This document shows positions 30,436-37,448 of a stretch of DNA of 38,555 nt, one piece after another. The stretch comes from Clostridiales bacterium. Its GTDB lineage: Bacteria > Bacillota > Clostridia > Oscillospirales > Oscillospiraceae. The notes beneath the pieces were generated by a model that had not been told where the DNA came from, ran no database searches, and saw only the letters and a program-made list of their open reading frames with translations. The first letter of the stretch is position 1. Every line of letters begins with the position of its first letter. Where the stretch lies: NCBI GenBank assembly GCA_004556965.1, contig SFFE01000011.1:1-38555 (forward strand), given 5' to 3'. Made by a program: the position numbers and the translations under genes.

Positions 30436-31404
30436 ATGAACCGAAAAGAACGGACGCTGCGCGCCCTCCAGGGGCTTCCTGTGGACCGGCCTCCCATGGC
30501 TTTCTGGCACCATTTTGTGGGAGCAGACATGGAAAAGGAGAATTTCGCTGCTTCTCATGTCCGTTTTTACCGCGAAACAGGGGAAGATTTTATCAAAATG
30601 ATGTGCGACGGCTATGTGGCGCTGCCGGACCTGACCGTGCGGCAGCCCTCCGATTGGTTGCATATCCGTCTGCCGAAGCTGTCGGATCCCTTTGTTCAGG
30701 AACAGATCGTCCATATCAAGCGGGTGCGGGAAGCCATTGCCGATGAGACGGCCGTGTTTTATAACATGTTCAACACGGTGTCCACGCTGCGCAGCTCCAC
30801 CAGCGACGAACTGGTGTATGCGCATCTTCAGGAGCGGAACCCCGAACTGTTTGCCGCGATCGACGCCGTGAACCAGTTTAAAATGGAATTCGCCCAGAAG
30901 CTGGTCGAGGACGCCGGCGTGACCGGGCTTTTCCTCCCGATGCAAAACAACGACCTCCATTCGTTCACGGGCGACTGCTATCAGGAGCTGCTCCGCCCCT
31001 ATGACCGGAAGCTGATCGAGTATGCGAATACTCTGTCTCCCTATAATATTATCCATCTCTGCGGCTATTGGGGCGTCCGCAACGATCTGGACAACTGGAA
31101 AGACTTCCCCGGCGCCGCCATTCATTGGGACGTGCATACCGACCGCCTCTCTCTGGCGGAAGGCAGGGCGTTCTTCACCCATAAGAAAGCGGTCATGGGC
31201 GGCTTCAACAATAAGGAAGGAAGCCTGATCTACACCGGCGACCGGGAAGCGGTCATGGCCGAGACTGTGGACATTGTCAGAAAAGCCGGGCCCACGGGTC
31301 TCATCATCAGCTCGGACTGCTCGCTGCTGGAGACCATCGACCATCGCCGGGTCCACTGGGTCGCCGAAGCTTTGGACACGCTCATTTCGCAGGAGCACAC
31401 TTGA
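30436..31404 (+). CDS. Uroporphyrinogen decarboxylase-domain protein (MtaA-type methyltransferase family)
   Basis: A 322-residue TIM-barrel protein of the URO-D superfamily. It starts MNRKERTLRALQGLPVDRPP, as these proteins do. It has a zinc-type HLC (His207, Cys209) in IIHLCGYWG and a matching Cys295 in SSDCSL, the HxCx(n)C arrangement of MtaA/CmuA-type corrinoid methyltransferases rather than of haem-pathway HemE. AGGAG is about 10 bases before the ATG. It stands alone, with its own promoter and terminator and without a corrinoid protein or substrate methyltransferase next to it, so the methyl donor and acceptor are unknown. Confidence 0.85.
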   Translation: MNRKERTLRALQGLPVDRPPMAFWHHFVGADMEKENFAASHVRFYRETGEDFIKMMCDGYVALPDLTVRQPSDWLHIRLPKLSDPFVQEQIVHIKRVREAIADETAVFYNMFNTVSTLRSSTSDELVYAHLQERNPELFAAIDAVNQFKMEFAQKLVEDAGVTGLFLPMQNNDLHSFTGDCYQELLRPYDRKLIEYANTLSPYNIIHLCGYWGVRNDLDNWKDFPGAAIHWDVHTDRLSLAEGRAFFTHKKAVMGGFNNKEGSLIYTGDREAVMAETVDIVRKAGPTGLIISSDCSLLETIDHRRVHWVAEALDTLISQEHT

Positions 31405-31433
31405 ATATCCGGGCGGGAGTCGCCGCCTGCTCC

Positions 31434-31474
31434 AAACCGTCTCCGGTGAGCATGTCTCACCGGAGGCGGTTTTT
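31434..31474 (+). terminator. Intrinsic terminator after the URO-D-type gene
   Basis: AAACCGTCTCCGGTGAG (31434-31450) pairs with CTCACCGGAGGCGGTTT (31456-31472, one G-U), with T residues at the end. Confidence 0.9.
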
Positions 31475-31539
31475 GCGTCGGGAACGCCCCGCGCGCGAAA
31501 GAAGGAAGCATAAAGTTGATAAAAAGTGGAAGATAAGGC

Positions 31540-31598
31540 TTGACAAACTATCTAAATGCGTATAATATAGCATTAAAATTATTCAAACGAATAATTTT
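31540..31598 (+). promoter_or_regulatory. Promoter and palindrome of the small zinc-ribbon gene
   Basis: TTGACA (31540-31545) and TATAAT (31561-31566), spaced 15, or TAATAT (31563-31568), spaced 17. Right at the expected start is a perfect palindrome AAAATTATTC/GAATAATTTT (31575-31584 with 31589-31598), a likely operator or leader hairpin. Confidence 0.65.
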
Positions 31599-31614
31599 GA
31601 AAGGAGGAAGTACG

Positions 31615-31863
31615 ATGGAACTGCGTTTTCCGGAGCACCCGGATGTGGCGCTGGCGCTGCGCGGGGGCAGTCCGGTGTGCGCGCGGGCGCGGCAGCTTCG
31701 GTGCAGTGCGTGCGGCGCGCCGCTGGAGCCGTGGGAGGAGGCGTATCTGTGGAGCGTCGGACGCCGGCGCGAGCCGGTCTGCGGAGACTGCTTCGATCTG
31801 CTGCTGGCCGCGCTGGACCGCCGGGAACAGGCGAGAATGCTGGGGGTGGAGGTGCTGCAATAG
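31615..31863 (+). CDS. Small zinc-ribbon-like protein of unknown function
   Basis: An 82-residue protein with two CxxC pairs: CSACGAPLEPWEEAYLW (about 31-47) and PVCGDCFD (about 57-64). This spacing suits a zinc ribbon or treble clef. The N-terminus is polar, and the C-terminal helix is LLAALDRREQARMLGVEVL. AAGGAGG is 7 bases before the ATG. The gene has its own promoter with a palindrome. I recognise no named family; similar short zinc proteins occur in phage and mobile regions of Clostridia. Confidence 0.75.
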   Translation: MELRFPEHPDVALALRGGSPVCARARQLRCSACGAPLEPWEEAYLWSVGRRREPVCGDCFDLLLAALDRREQARMLGVEVLQ

Positions 31864-31892
31864 GGGGGATGCGGACAATTGGGCGTCAGCCT

Positions 31893-32258
31893 TTACGGAC
31901 GACGGCGCGCTCGTGTGAAATTTTCAAACCTGTGCTGGGCGGCACAGAGTAACTTTGAAACGATTGGCTGATAGATCCAATTGATGAGATGCGACGTTAC
32001 AACAGACAGCACCAACATCAATGCAAAAATCGGAATCGGATATTTTGCCACAAATACGAGGTTGGGAAATAATACGAGATAGTAGAACATATGAACGAGC
32101 CAAATATTTGTTGAGTGTTTGCCGAAGAAGGAAAACAGCTTTTTTGCCCATAGCGGTTTATCCCAGAGATAGAAACAGGTCAGTGTTAGAATGCCGGTGA
32201 TTGGTGCGATAATCAATGACTTTATGACGCAATGGACGAGGAACAGCGCGGCTGGCAA
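31893..32258 (-). pseudogene. Remnant of an acyltransferase-3 family membrane protein
   Basis: About 121 codons encode only the C-terminal end of an acyltransferase-3 (OafA/WecH-like) protein: four hydrophobic segments and the family-typical FGKHSTNIWLVHMFYYLV (His of a membrane loop). A full member has about 330-380 residues and ten helices. The 5' part is absent and the frame runs into an (AT)9 tract, with only a TTG as apparent start and no ribosome site. Base composition is AT-richer than neighbouring genes, suggesting a foreign, decayed gene. It was probably an O-acetyltransferase for surface sugars. Confidence 0.75.
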
Positions 32259-32275
32259 TATATATATATATATAT
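32258..32275. repeat. (AT)9 microsatellite
   Basis: Eighteen bases of alternating AT at the truncated end of the acyltransferase remnant. Confidence 0.9.
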
Positions 32276-32364
32276 GGGCGGTTATTCCAGACGCGGCCTC
32301 CGAGCTGGTTGAGCCGTGCTCTCAGTAAAGCGGCATTTCACCTGTCCAAAGGACGGATTTCACG

Positions 32365-32386
32365 AAAAAAACACGCCGAAGCGTGT
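32365..32386 (-). terminator. Intrinsic terminator of the tRNA transcript
   Basis: ACACGC-TTCG-GCGTGT on the minus strand is followed by a run of seven T. It lies directly after tRNA-Tyr. Confidence 0.92.
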
Positions 32387-32393
32387 TTTTTTC

Positions 32394-32478
32394 TGGTGGG
32401 GGAAGATGGATTCGAACCATCGAAGGCATTGCCAGCAGATTTACAGTCTGTCCCCTTTGGCCACTCGGGAATTCCCCC
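32394..32478 (-). tRNA. tRNA-Tyr (anticodon GTA)
   Basis: A class II tRNA of 85 nt. The acceptor GGGGGAA pairs with TTCCCCC, discriminator A, and the CCA is encoded. The anticodon loop CTGTAAA carries GTA. There is a long variable arm and a T-arm GATGGTTCGAATCCATC. Confidence 0.95.
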
Positions 32479-32504
32479 ATATGAACTTGTGGTGTTGCTG
32501 TGCC

Positions 32505-32623
32505 GCATTTCTCGCGGCGCGACCCAACGAAGTGGTCGTGACGCGAAAAGGAAGACGGAAGGAGCGGATGTGGAGCTTTCGGCTCCCAGCCGGAAGCGCA
32601 ACGCAGCGAGTTTCGTCTGACGT
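32505..32623. repeat. Dispersed mosaic hairpin repeat, copy 7 (between two tRNA genes)
   Basis: It contains CGCGGCGCGACCCAACGAAG/GGTCGTGACGCG, AAGGAAGACGGAAGGAGCGG, a GTGGAGCTTTCGGC/GCCGGAAGCGC hairpin and a terminal TCTGACGTGAAG. It sits inside the presumed tRNA-Thr-tRNA-Tyr transcript. Confidence 0.75.
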
Positions 32624-32644
32624 GAAGCGCGCCCATTCCGACGC

Positions 32645-32721
32645 TGGAGCTGGTAGACGGACTCGAACCCCCGACCTGCTGATTACAAATCAGCTGCTCT
32701 ACCAACTGAGCTATACCAGCA
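32645..32721 (-). tRNA. tRNA-Thr (anticodon TGT)
   Basis: A 77-nt cloverleaf. The acceptor GCTGGTA pairs with TACCAGC, and the CCA is encoded. D-arm AGCTCAGTTGGTAGAGC, anticodon stem GCTGA/TCAGC with loop TTTGTAA, T-arm GGGGGTTCGAGTCC. Confidence 0.95.
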
Positions 32722-32738
32722 CAACACCGGCCTAGATA

Positions 32739-32766
32739 TAATAGCAAACCGCCTTTTGTTTGTCAA
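32739..32766 (-). promoter_or_regulatory. Promoter of the tRNA pair
   Basis: Minus strand: TTGACA (32766-32761), 16 bases, TATTAT (32744-32739), 18 bases before tRNA-Thr. Confidence 0.8.
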
Positions 32767-32822
32767 CAAAAATTTTTGAAGAATTTCAGTGGATCCTGCG
32801 GGGACTTTATGGAGGAGAAACC

Positions 32823-33038
32823 ATGAACTTAGAAGAACTTTCAAAACAGTACCGGGACAGCGGCACAGCCTGCCGCGTACGCGCCGAGCAGCTCCAACGC
32901 GAGCTTCGCACGGCGCGCCTGAACGAGCACGGCAAGCACGCGCTGCGCGTGCGTATCATGCATCTGGAGGACATGGCCACGGCCACGCTCTCGACCGCGA
33001 ATTTTCTCGCGCGCTACTACGACCGGACGCGGAGCTGA
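32823..33038 (+). CDS. Small helical protein of unknown function
   Basis: A 71-residue, basic, almost entirely helical protein: NLEELSKQYRDSGTACRVRA, then a charged ELRTARLNEHGKHALRVRI helix and the ending NFLARYYDRTRS. It could be a helical hairpin or short coiled coil. GGAGGA is about 6 bases before the ATG. Comparable proteins (NLEELxxQY...LxxHYY) are found as hypothetical or phage-associated proteins in Clostridia. Its stop is only 8 bases before the promoter of the lysozyme gene. Confidence 0.72.
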   Translation: MNLEELSKQYRDSGTACRVRAEQLQRELRTARLNEHGKHALRVRIMHLEDMATATLSTANFLARYYDRTRS

Positions 33039-33046
33039 CAGGGGGT

Positions 33047-33075
33047 TTGCGTCGGCGCGGATCGTGTGGTATACT
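33047..33075 (+). promoter_or_regulatory. Promoter of the GH25 lysozyme gene
   Basis: TTGCGT (33047-33052), 17 bases, TATACT (33070-33075). The normal start distance puts the first transcribed base at or next to the A of the ATG at 33082. Confidence 0.65.
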
Positions 33076-33081
33076 GTCGAT

Positions 33082-33942
33082 ATGAAACAGATTCACAGAC
33101 AATGCAGACAAGGACTCGCCCTGCTGCTGGCGCTGGCCCTGTGCGTGGCCCTGTGCGGCTGTAGACGCGAGGAGCCGGACCCGCACGCGGGCATGGTCGA
33201 GGTGTTCAACGGCGCGGCGAACGACTGGATTACCCCGAAACCGGCGGTACCCGTGAGCGCACTGACGCAGGCGGACTTCTCCCTGGACGGCGAAGTGGTG
33301 CGCTACGGCGGCACGGCCTGCCGTGCGGCGCAGGGCGTGGACGTGTCGTACTATCAGGGGGAGATCGACTGGGCGGCGGTCGCGGCCTCGGGCGTGGAAT
33401 TCGCCATGATCCGCGCGGGCTACCGCGGCTACACCGACGGCGGCATCACCGAGGATGAGCGCTTCCGGGAAAACGCGCAGGGCGCGCTGAACGCAGGGCT
33501 GCGCGTCGGGCTGTATTTCTTCTCGCAGGCGGTCACGGTCGAGGAGGCCGAGATTGAGGCGCGCTGGCTGCTGGATGCGGCGAAGGACTTCAAAATCACC
33601 CTGCCGCTGGTGTTCGACTGGGAGCCGATCGGCGGCGTGTCGGGCGAGATCCGCACGGACGGCATGACCGGCGCGGAGACCACTGCGTGCGCCAGGGCGT
33701 TCTGCGAGATCATCGCCGGGGCGGGCTACGAGCCGTGCATTTATTTTTCCCGCTGGCAGGGATATTATGATTACGACCTGTCGCAGCTCACGGACTACAC
33801 CTTCTGGGTCAGCGGCACGGGCGCGTGGGACGATTTTTACTATGCGCACACCTTCTGGCAATATACCTTTAACGGTACGGTGGACGGCATTGCCACGGCG
33901 GTGGACCGGAATATCTGGTATATCCCGATCACGTCGGGATGA
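33082..33942 (+). CDS. GH25-family muramidase lipoprotein
   Basis: A 286-residue exported lysozyme. The signal (residues 1-26) ends in the lipobox LCGC with lipidated Cys27, followed by a short linker. The GH25 barrel (about 84-282) opens QGVDVSYYQGEIDW, with Asp87, and carries the catalytic DWE (Asp179, Glu181) and the late FWQYTFNGTVDG motif. It cleaves the MurNAc-GlcNAc bond of peptidoglycan and would act at the outer membrane face. No ribosome site precedes the ATG, and the promoter is so close that the mRNA may be leaderless. No alternative start keeps the signal peptide. Confidence 0.92.
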   Translation: MKQIHRQCRQGLALLLALALCVALCGCRREEPDPHAGMVEVFNGAANDWITPKPAVPVSALTQADFSLDGEVVRYGGTACRAAQGVDVSYYQGEIDWAAVAASGVEFAMIRAGYRGYTDGGITEDERFRENAQGALNAGLRVGLYFFSQAVTVEEAEIEARWLLDAAKDFKITLPLVFDWEPIGGVSGEIRTDGMTGAETTACARAFCEIIAGAGYEPCIYFSRWQGYYDYDLSQLTDYTFWVSGTGAWDDFYYAHTFWQYTFNGTVDGIATAVDRNIWYIPITSG

Positions 33943-33954
33943 CAGCCCGCTGAG

Positions 33955-34150
33955 TCTGTCAAAAAAGCAAAGCTTTTTTGACAGAGTAGGATTGCGGCCT
34001 GCTGCAGCGCACTCGCTGTCCGCCAAAGGCGGCCAACTCGCACGTTTGCAGGCCGAGCAGTATTTTCTCCGCCGCACATGTCGCCGGAGAAAATGATTGA
34101 ATTTTCTTTCACCGCTCCGGCGGTGAAACTCTACGAGGTCTTTTGACAAG
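33955..34150. repeat. Structured intergenic element with nested inverted repeats
   Basis: It starts with a 14-bp hairpin TCTGTCAAAAAAGC/GCTTTTTTGACAGA (33955-33968 with 33972-33985), which can terminate the lysozyme gene. Then follow GGCCTGC...GCAGGCC enclosing CCGCC/GGCGG, ATTTTCTCCGCCG/CGCCGGAGAAAAT, and TTTCACCGC/GCGGTGAAA, ending TCTTTTGACAAG. No ORF is present. It belongs to a repeat class distinct from the mosaic copies. Confidence 0.6.
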
Positions 34151-34203
34151 CTGGGCTGGATGACGGCCCGCTTCCACACAGACACATATAATAAGGAGTT
34201 CCT

Positions 34204-36027
34204 ATGAAAAAGACATTCCTCAGCCTTCTGTTGATCTTCAGCCTGCTGCTGACGCTTGCGCCAGGCGCGTTTGCCGCGTCGAACCGGGTGGAGGTGACCT
34301 CCGCCGCGGCGATGGCGGAGCAGCTTGCGCAGCCTGCAGCAGTGCCGCAGCGCAGCCGCGCGAGAAGCGCCGCGCCGACGCAGACGGAGCATGCCGCGCG
34401 CGTGCTGCTCTTTGCCGACGCGCTGCCCGACGACTGCGGCGCGCAGCGCGTGCTGCACTACGCGGCGTGGCGCGAGTTCGTGCTCGAATTCGCCTCGGAG
34501 CTTGCGGCGCGCGGTGCATATGAGACGCTCACCGAAACATATGGTATCACCGACTGCTGGCTGGACACGGCGCTCGACGGCGCGGAGGTTTTTGCGGACA
34601 CCGACGCCTGCACCTCCTGGGGCGGCGCGGTGATGGGGCTGGACACGCTGAAGTCGCAGGCCGGGCGCTACGTGCCGGAGAGCCGCCGCATCACGGTCGC
34701 GGTGATCGACACCGGCGCGGATCTGACCATCCCGGCGCTTCAGGCGCGGACGGTTTCGCCGTCCAGCTATGACTTCGTGGACGGCACGTCCGCCGTCACG
34801 GACATCACGACCGGCAGCTCCGCCGGCCACGGCACCAAGGTGGCGAGCCTGCTTGCCGACCTGACGCCGGAGAACGTGGAGCTGATGATTCTGCGCGTGT
34901 TCAGCGAGGAGACGGGCAAGGCGCAGAGCACCACGGTGCTCACGGCACTGCAGTACGCGCTGGAGGCGGGTGCGGACGTCGTCAACCTGAGTCTCGGCTG
35001 GACGAACGCGGACGTCAATCCGGAAAAATACACATTTCTGAATACGGTGCTGGACAAAGCTTACAGCACGGGCGTGCCGGTGATCTGCGCGGCGGGCAAC
35101 AACAAGGTCGATGTGCGAACCGTCTACCCCGCGAACTACAGCACGACCATCGCGGTTTCGGCGTTTGACCAGAGCGGAACGTTTGCCGACTCGTACTCCA
35201 ACTACGGGCCGGACATCGATTTCTCCGCGCCGGGTACGGCCGTTCAGACCGCCGCGCCCGGCGGCGGCACCGCCACGACAAGCGGCACCTCGCTCGCCGC
35301 GCCGCACATCACGGCGGCCGCGGCGGCCATCCTGCTGGCCGAGCCGGATGCCTCGGCTTCGCAGGTGTATCAGACGCTGCGGACTTATTCCAGAGATCTC
35401 GGCATTACGGGCAAGGACAATCTCTACGGCTGGGGCTGCCCGGTGATGACGGACTATTTCCACAACGTGCTGTGCCCGGCGCTGGCGTTCTCGGATATGC
35501 CGGCGTTTACCGAGTGGTCGCACGCGGGCATTGACTATTGCCTGGAGCACGATCTGCTGCAGGGACTGCCGGGCGCGATTCTGGACCCCGGCGGCACGAC
35601 GACGCGCGCGCAGTTTGTCACGATGCTCTGGCGGCTGGCGGGCGAGCCGGAGCCGCACCGTGCGGCGGGCTTCACCGATCTGACGCAGGACTGGTACCGC
35701 GCCGCGGTCGCGTGGGCGGTGGAAACCGGCGTGACGAACGGCATGTCGGAGACGGCGTTCAACCCGGGCGGCGCGGTCACGCGCGAGCAGATGGCGGCGT
35801 TCCTGTACCGCTATGTGCACGTCGCATCGGCGGCGGACGAAACGGTGCTGGAGCAGTTCCCGGATGCGGCGGAGGTCTTCGCCTACGCGCGCCCGGCGCT
35901 CGCGTGGGCGTGCACGGAGGGGCTGATTCAGGGCGTCGGCTCGGATGCGGGCGTTTATCTGCAGCCGAAGGGCAGCGCCACGCGCGCGCAGGTCGCAACG
36001 CTGCTGATGCGCTTTGCTCAGAAATAG
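34204..36027 (+). CDS. Secreted subtilisin-like (S8) protease with three SLH domains
   Basis: A 607-residue surface protease. Signal peptide 1-25; a prodomain-like region of about 26-145; S8 catalytic domain about 160-400 with Asp169 (VAVIDTGAD), His209 (GHGTKVASLL), oxyanion Asn (AAGNN, 296-300) and Ser363 (TSGTSLAAPH). The C-terminal 175 residues hold three SLH domains (FSDMPAFTEWSHAGIDYCLE..., FTDLTQDWYRAAVAWA..., FPDAAEVFAYARPALAWA...), which fix it to the cell wall. AAGGAG is about 5 bases before the ATG. SLH architecture is shared with the Cys/His-repeat protein at 8.4-11.0 kb. It likely processes surface or extracellular proteins. No clear promoter was found. Confidence 0.94.
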   Translation: MKKTFLSLLLIFSLLLTLAPGAFAASNRVEVTSAAAMAEQLAQPAAVPQRSRARSAAPTQTEHAARVLLFADALPDDCGAQRVLHYAAWREFVLEFASELAARGAYETLTETYGITDCWLDTALDGAEVFADTDACTSWGGAVMGLDTLKSQAGRYVPESRRITVAVIDTGADLTIPALQARTVSPSSYDFVDGTSAVTDITTGSSAGHGTKVASLLADLTPENVELMILRVFSEETGKAQSTTVLTALQYALEAGADVVNLSLGWTNADVNPEKYTFLNTVLDKAYSTGVPVICAAGNNKVDVRTVYPANYSTTIAVSAFDQSGTFADSYSNYGPDIDFSAPGTAVQTAAPGGGTATTSGTSLAAPHITAAAAAILLAEPDASASQVYQTLRTYSRDLGITGKDNLYGWGCPVMTDYFHNVLCPALAFSDMPAFTEWSHAGIDYCLEHDLLQGLPGAILDPGGTTTRAQFVTMLWRLAGEPEPHRAAGFTDLTQDWYRAAVAWAVETGVTNGMSETAFNPGGAVTREQMAAFLYRYVHVASAADETVLEQFPDAAEVFAYARPALAWACTEGLIQGVGSDAGVYLQPKGSATRAQVATLLMRFAQK

Positions 36028-36240
36028 CTTGCTCCATTCCGGTTCCGGCCAAGGCCGAAACCTCCATATGGTCCAGACCACGCTCTCTTGCCGCTGCGCG
36101 GCAATTCACCTTGTCCGCGCCTTCGATTCTCCTGAACAAAACCGAAACGTGTTTCGGTTTTGAAAGGACGAGCAGCGGAATGAATGCGCTTTCCCGCTTG
36201 TCGGGGAAGCAAATGATAGGGAGCTTGTGAGGACGTGCGG
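36028..36240. repeat. Dispersed mosaic hairpin repeat, copy 8
   Basis: It begins directly at the subtilase stop codon with CTTGCTCCATTCCGGTTCCGGCC. It contains CAAAACCGAAAC/GTTTCGGTTTTG, GGACGAGCAGCGGAATG and GCTTTCCCGC/GGGGAAGC modules. No ORF was seen in 36028-36273. Confidence 0.7.
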
Positions 36241-36273
36241 CATTGATTTTGAGAAAAGGACGGTGACAATCCG

Positions 36274-36930
36274 ATGAACCGGGAACGGCTGCGCCGCTGG
36301 CGGGAGATGCTGCTGAGCGACTTCTCCTGGAAGCGGCTGGGACTGATTCTGCTGGGGACGGCCATCGCGTCCTTTGGCATTTACAACATCCATCAGCAGA
36401 CGAACATCACCGAGGGCGGCGTGCTGGGTCTGCTGCTGCTTCTGAACCACTGGTTCGGCGTCTCTCCCGCGATCCTCACACCCATTCTGGACCTTGCCTG
36501 CTACGCGCTTGCGCTGCGGTATCTGGGCGGTACGTTTTTGAAGTGGTCGCTTGTGTCCACGTTCAGCCTCGCGGGCTTTTTCAAGCTGTGGGAGCAGTTC
36601 CCGCGCGTGCTGCCGGATCTGTCGGCCTGGCCGCTGGCGGCGGCCGTGCTGGGCGGATTGTTCGTCGGTGTGGGCGTGGGACTGGTGGTGCGGCAGGGCG
36701 GCTCCAGCGGCGGTGACGATGCGCTGGCGCTGACCATCGCGCATGTGACGCACTGGCGCATCTCGCGCGCGTATCTCGTCACGGACCTCACCGTGCTCGC
36801 GCTCTCGCTGAGCTACATCCCGGTGCGGCGCATCGTCTATTCGCTCGTGACGGTGACGGTGTCGTCGCTGGTGATCGAGCTGGTGCAGAATGTCGGCCGG
36901 AGGAAGGAGCCGGAGACGGCTGCGGAGTGA
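36274..36930 (+). CDS. YitT-type membrane protein without C-terminal DUF2179
   Basis: A 218-residue membrane protein with about five helices. It matches the YitT/DUF161 family: LGTAIASFGIYNIHQQTNITEG near the N-terminus, SPAILTPILDL, and the glycine-rich GVGVGLVVRQGGSSGGDDAL (about 138-157). The usual C-terminal soluble DUF2179 domain is missing, so the protein ends after the last helix. Function of the family is not established. A weak AAAGGACGGTGA ribosome site precedes the ATG. A strong terminator follows. Confidence 0.85.
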   Translation: MNRERLRRWREMLLSDFSWKRLGLILLGTAIASFGIYNIHQQTNITEGGVLGLLLLLNHWFGVSPAILTPILDLACYALALRYLGGTFLKWSLVSTFSLAGFFKLWEQFPRVLPDLSAWPLAAAVLGGLFVGVGVGLVVRQGGSSGGDDALALTIAHVTHWRISRAYLVTDLTVLALSLSYIPVRRIVYSLVTVTVSSLVIELVQNVGRRKEPETAAE

Positions 36931-36954
36931 CGGCGGATATGAGCATGCAAAACG

Positions 36955-37000
36955 GCCCGGAGCCGCGTTCCATTTGGAACGCGGCTCCGGGCTGTTTTTT
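36955..37000. terminator. Strong intrinsic terminator, usable on both strands
   Basis: A 17-bp perfect stem (36955-36971 with 36976-36992, ATTT loop) is followed by TG and six T on the plus strand, and by GTTTTGC on the minus strand. It lies between convergent genes. Confidence 0.92.
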
Positions 37001-37013
37001 GTGTTTTGTGTGC

Positions 37014-37412
37014 TTATTCCTCCGGGGTGTCGTCCGCCGTGACCTCCTCGAACTCGACCTCGATGCCCTGCTCCTTCATCGCGGCGCGCAGCTCGTCGAT
37101 CTGGCGCTCCTTCTCGGCGACGCGCTCGTTCGCCTGCGTGATTTCGTCGCAAAGCTGCGCCATGAAGGCGTCGGCATCGTCGCGGTACTGCTCGTAATAG
37201 AGCTTGCCGATCTCGGCGTAGGCTTTCTGGATGTTTTCCAGCTCGGCGTTGGCCTCGACGGTGAGCTTCGCCATCTTTCCGGCGTACTTCGCGCGCTCGC
37301 TCACGGCGTCCACCGCGTCCGAGACCTTGTCCTTCAGCTCGGCATAGCCGGGGATGCCGGTGACGGTGTCTTTGACCTTCTGCTTCAGATCCTGATAGTT
37401 GAACCCTGCCAT
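37014..37412 (-). CDS. Coiled-coil protein of unknown function
   Basis: A 132-residue, acidic, helical protein. AGFNYQDLKQKVKDTVTGIP opens it. A long heptad-rich stretch follows from about residue 25 to 112 (KDKVSDAVDAVSERAKYAGK, then NAELENIQKAYAEIGKLYYE and NERVAEKERQIDELRAAMKE), and the tail is acidic. The KAYAEIGKLYYEQ pattern is seen in small Clostridia proteins sometimes fused to zinc ribbons; no zinc motif is present here. AGGAGG is 8 bases before the ATG. It lies 36 bases after lgt on the same strand. Confidence 0.75.
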   Translation of the reverse strand: MAGFNYQDLKQKVKDTVTGIPGYAELKDKVSDAVDAVSERAKYAGKMAKLTVEANAELENIQKAYAEIGKLYYEQYRDDADAFMAQLCDEITQANERVAEKERQIDELRAAMKEQGIEVEFEEVTADDTPEE

Positions 37413-37448
37413 GGTTTGTACCTCCTTATGTGGCTGCATACATGCAGA

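Noticed and set aside
32394..32721. tRNA-flanked integrated element (att site)
   Set aside because: No integrase and no direct repeat of a tRNA 3' end was seen nearby.
32956..36081. Open frame of over 1000 codons on the minus strand
   Set aside because: Antisense to the lysozyme and subtilase genes and crossing intergenic repeats; low-complexity Arg-rich translation.
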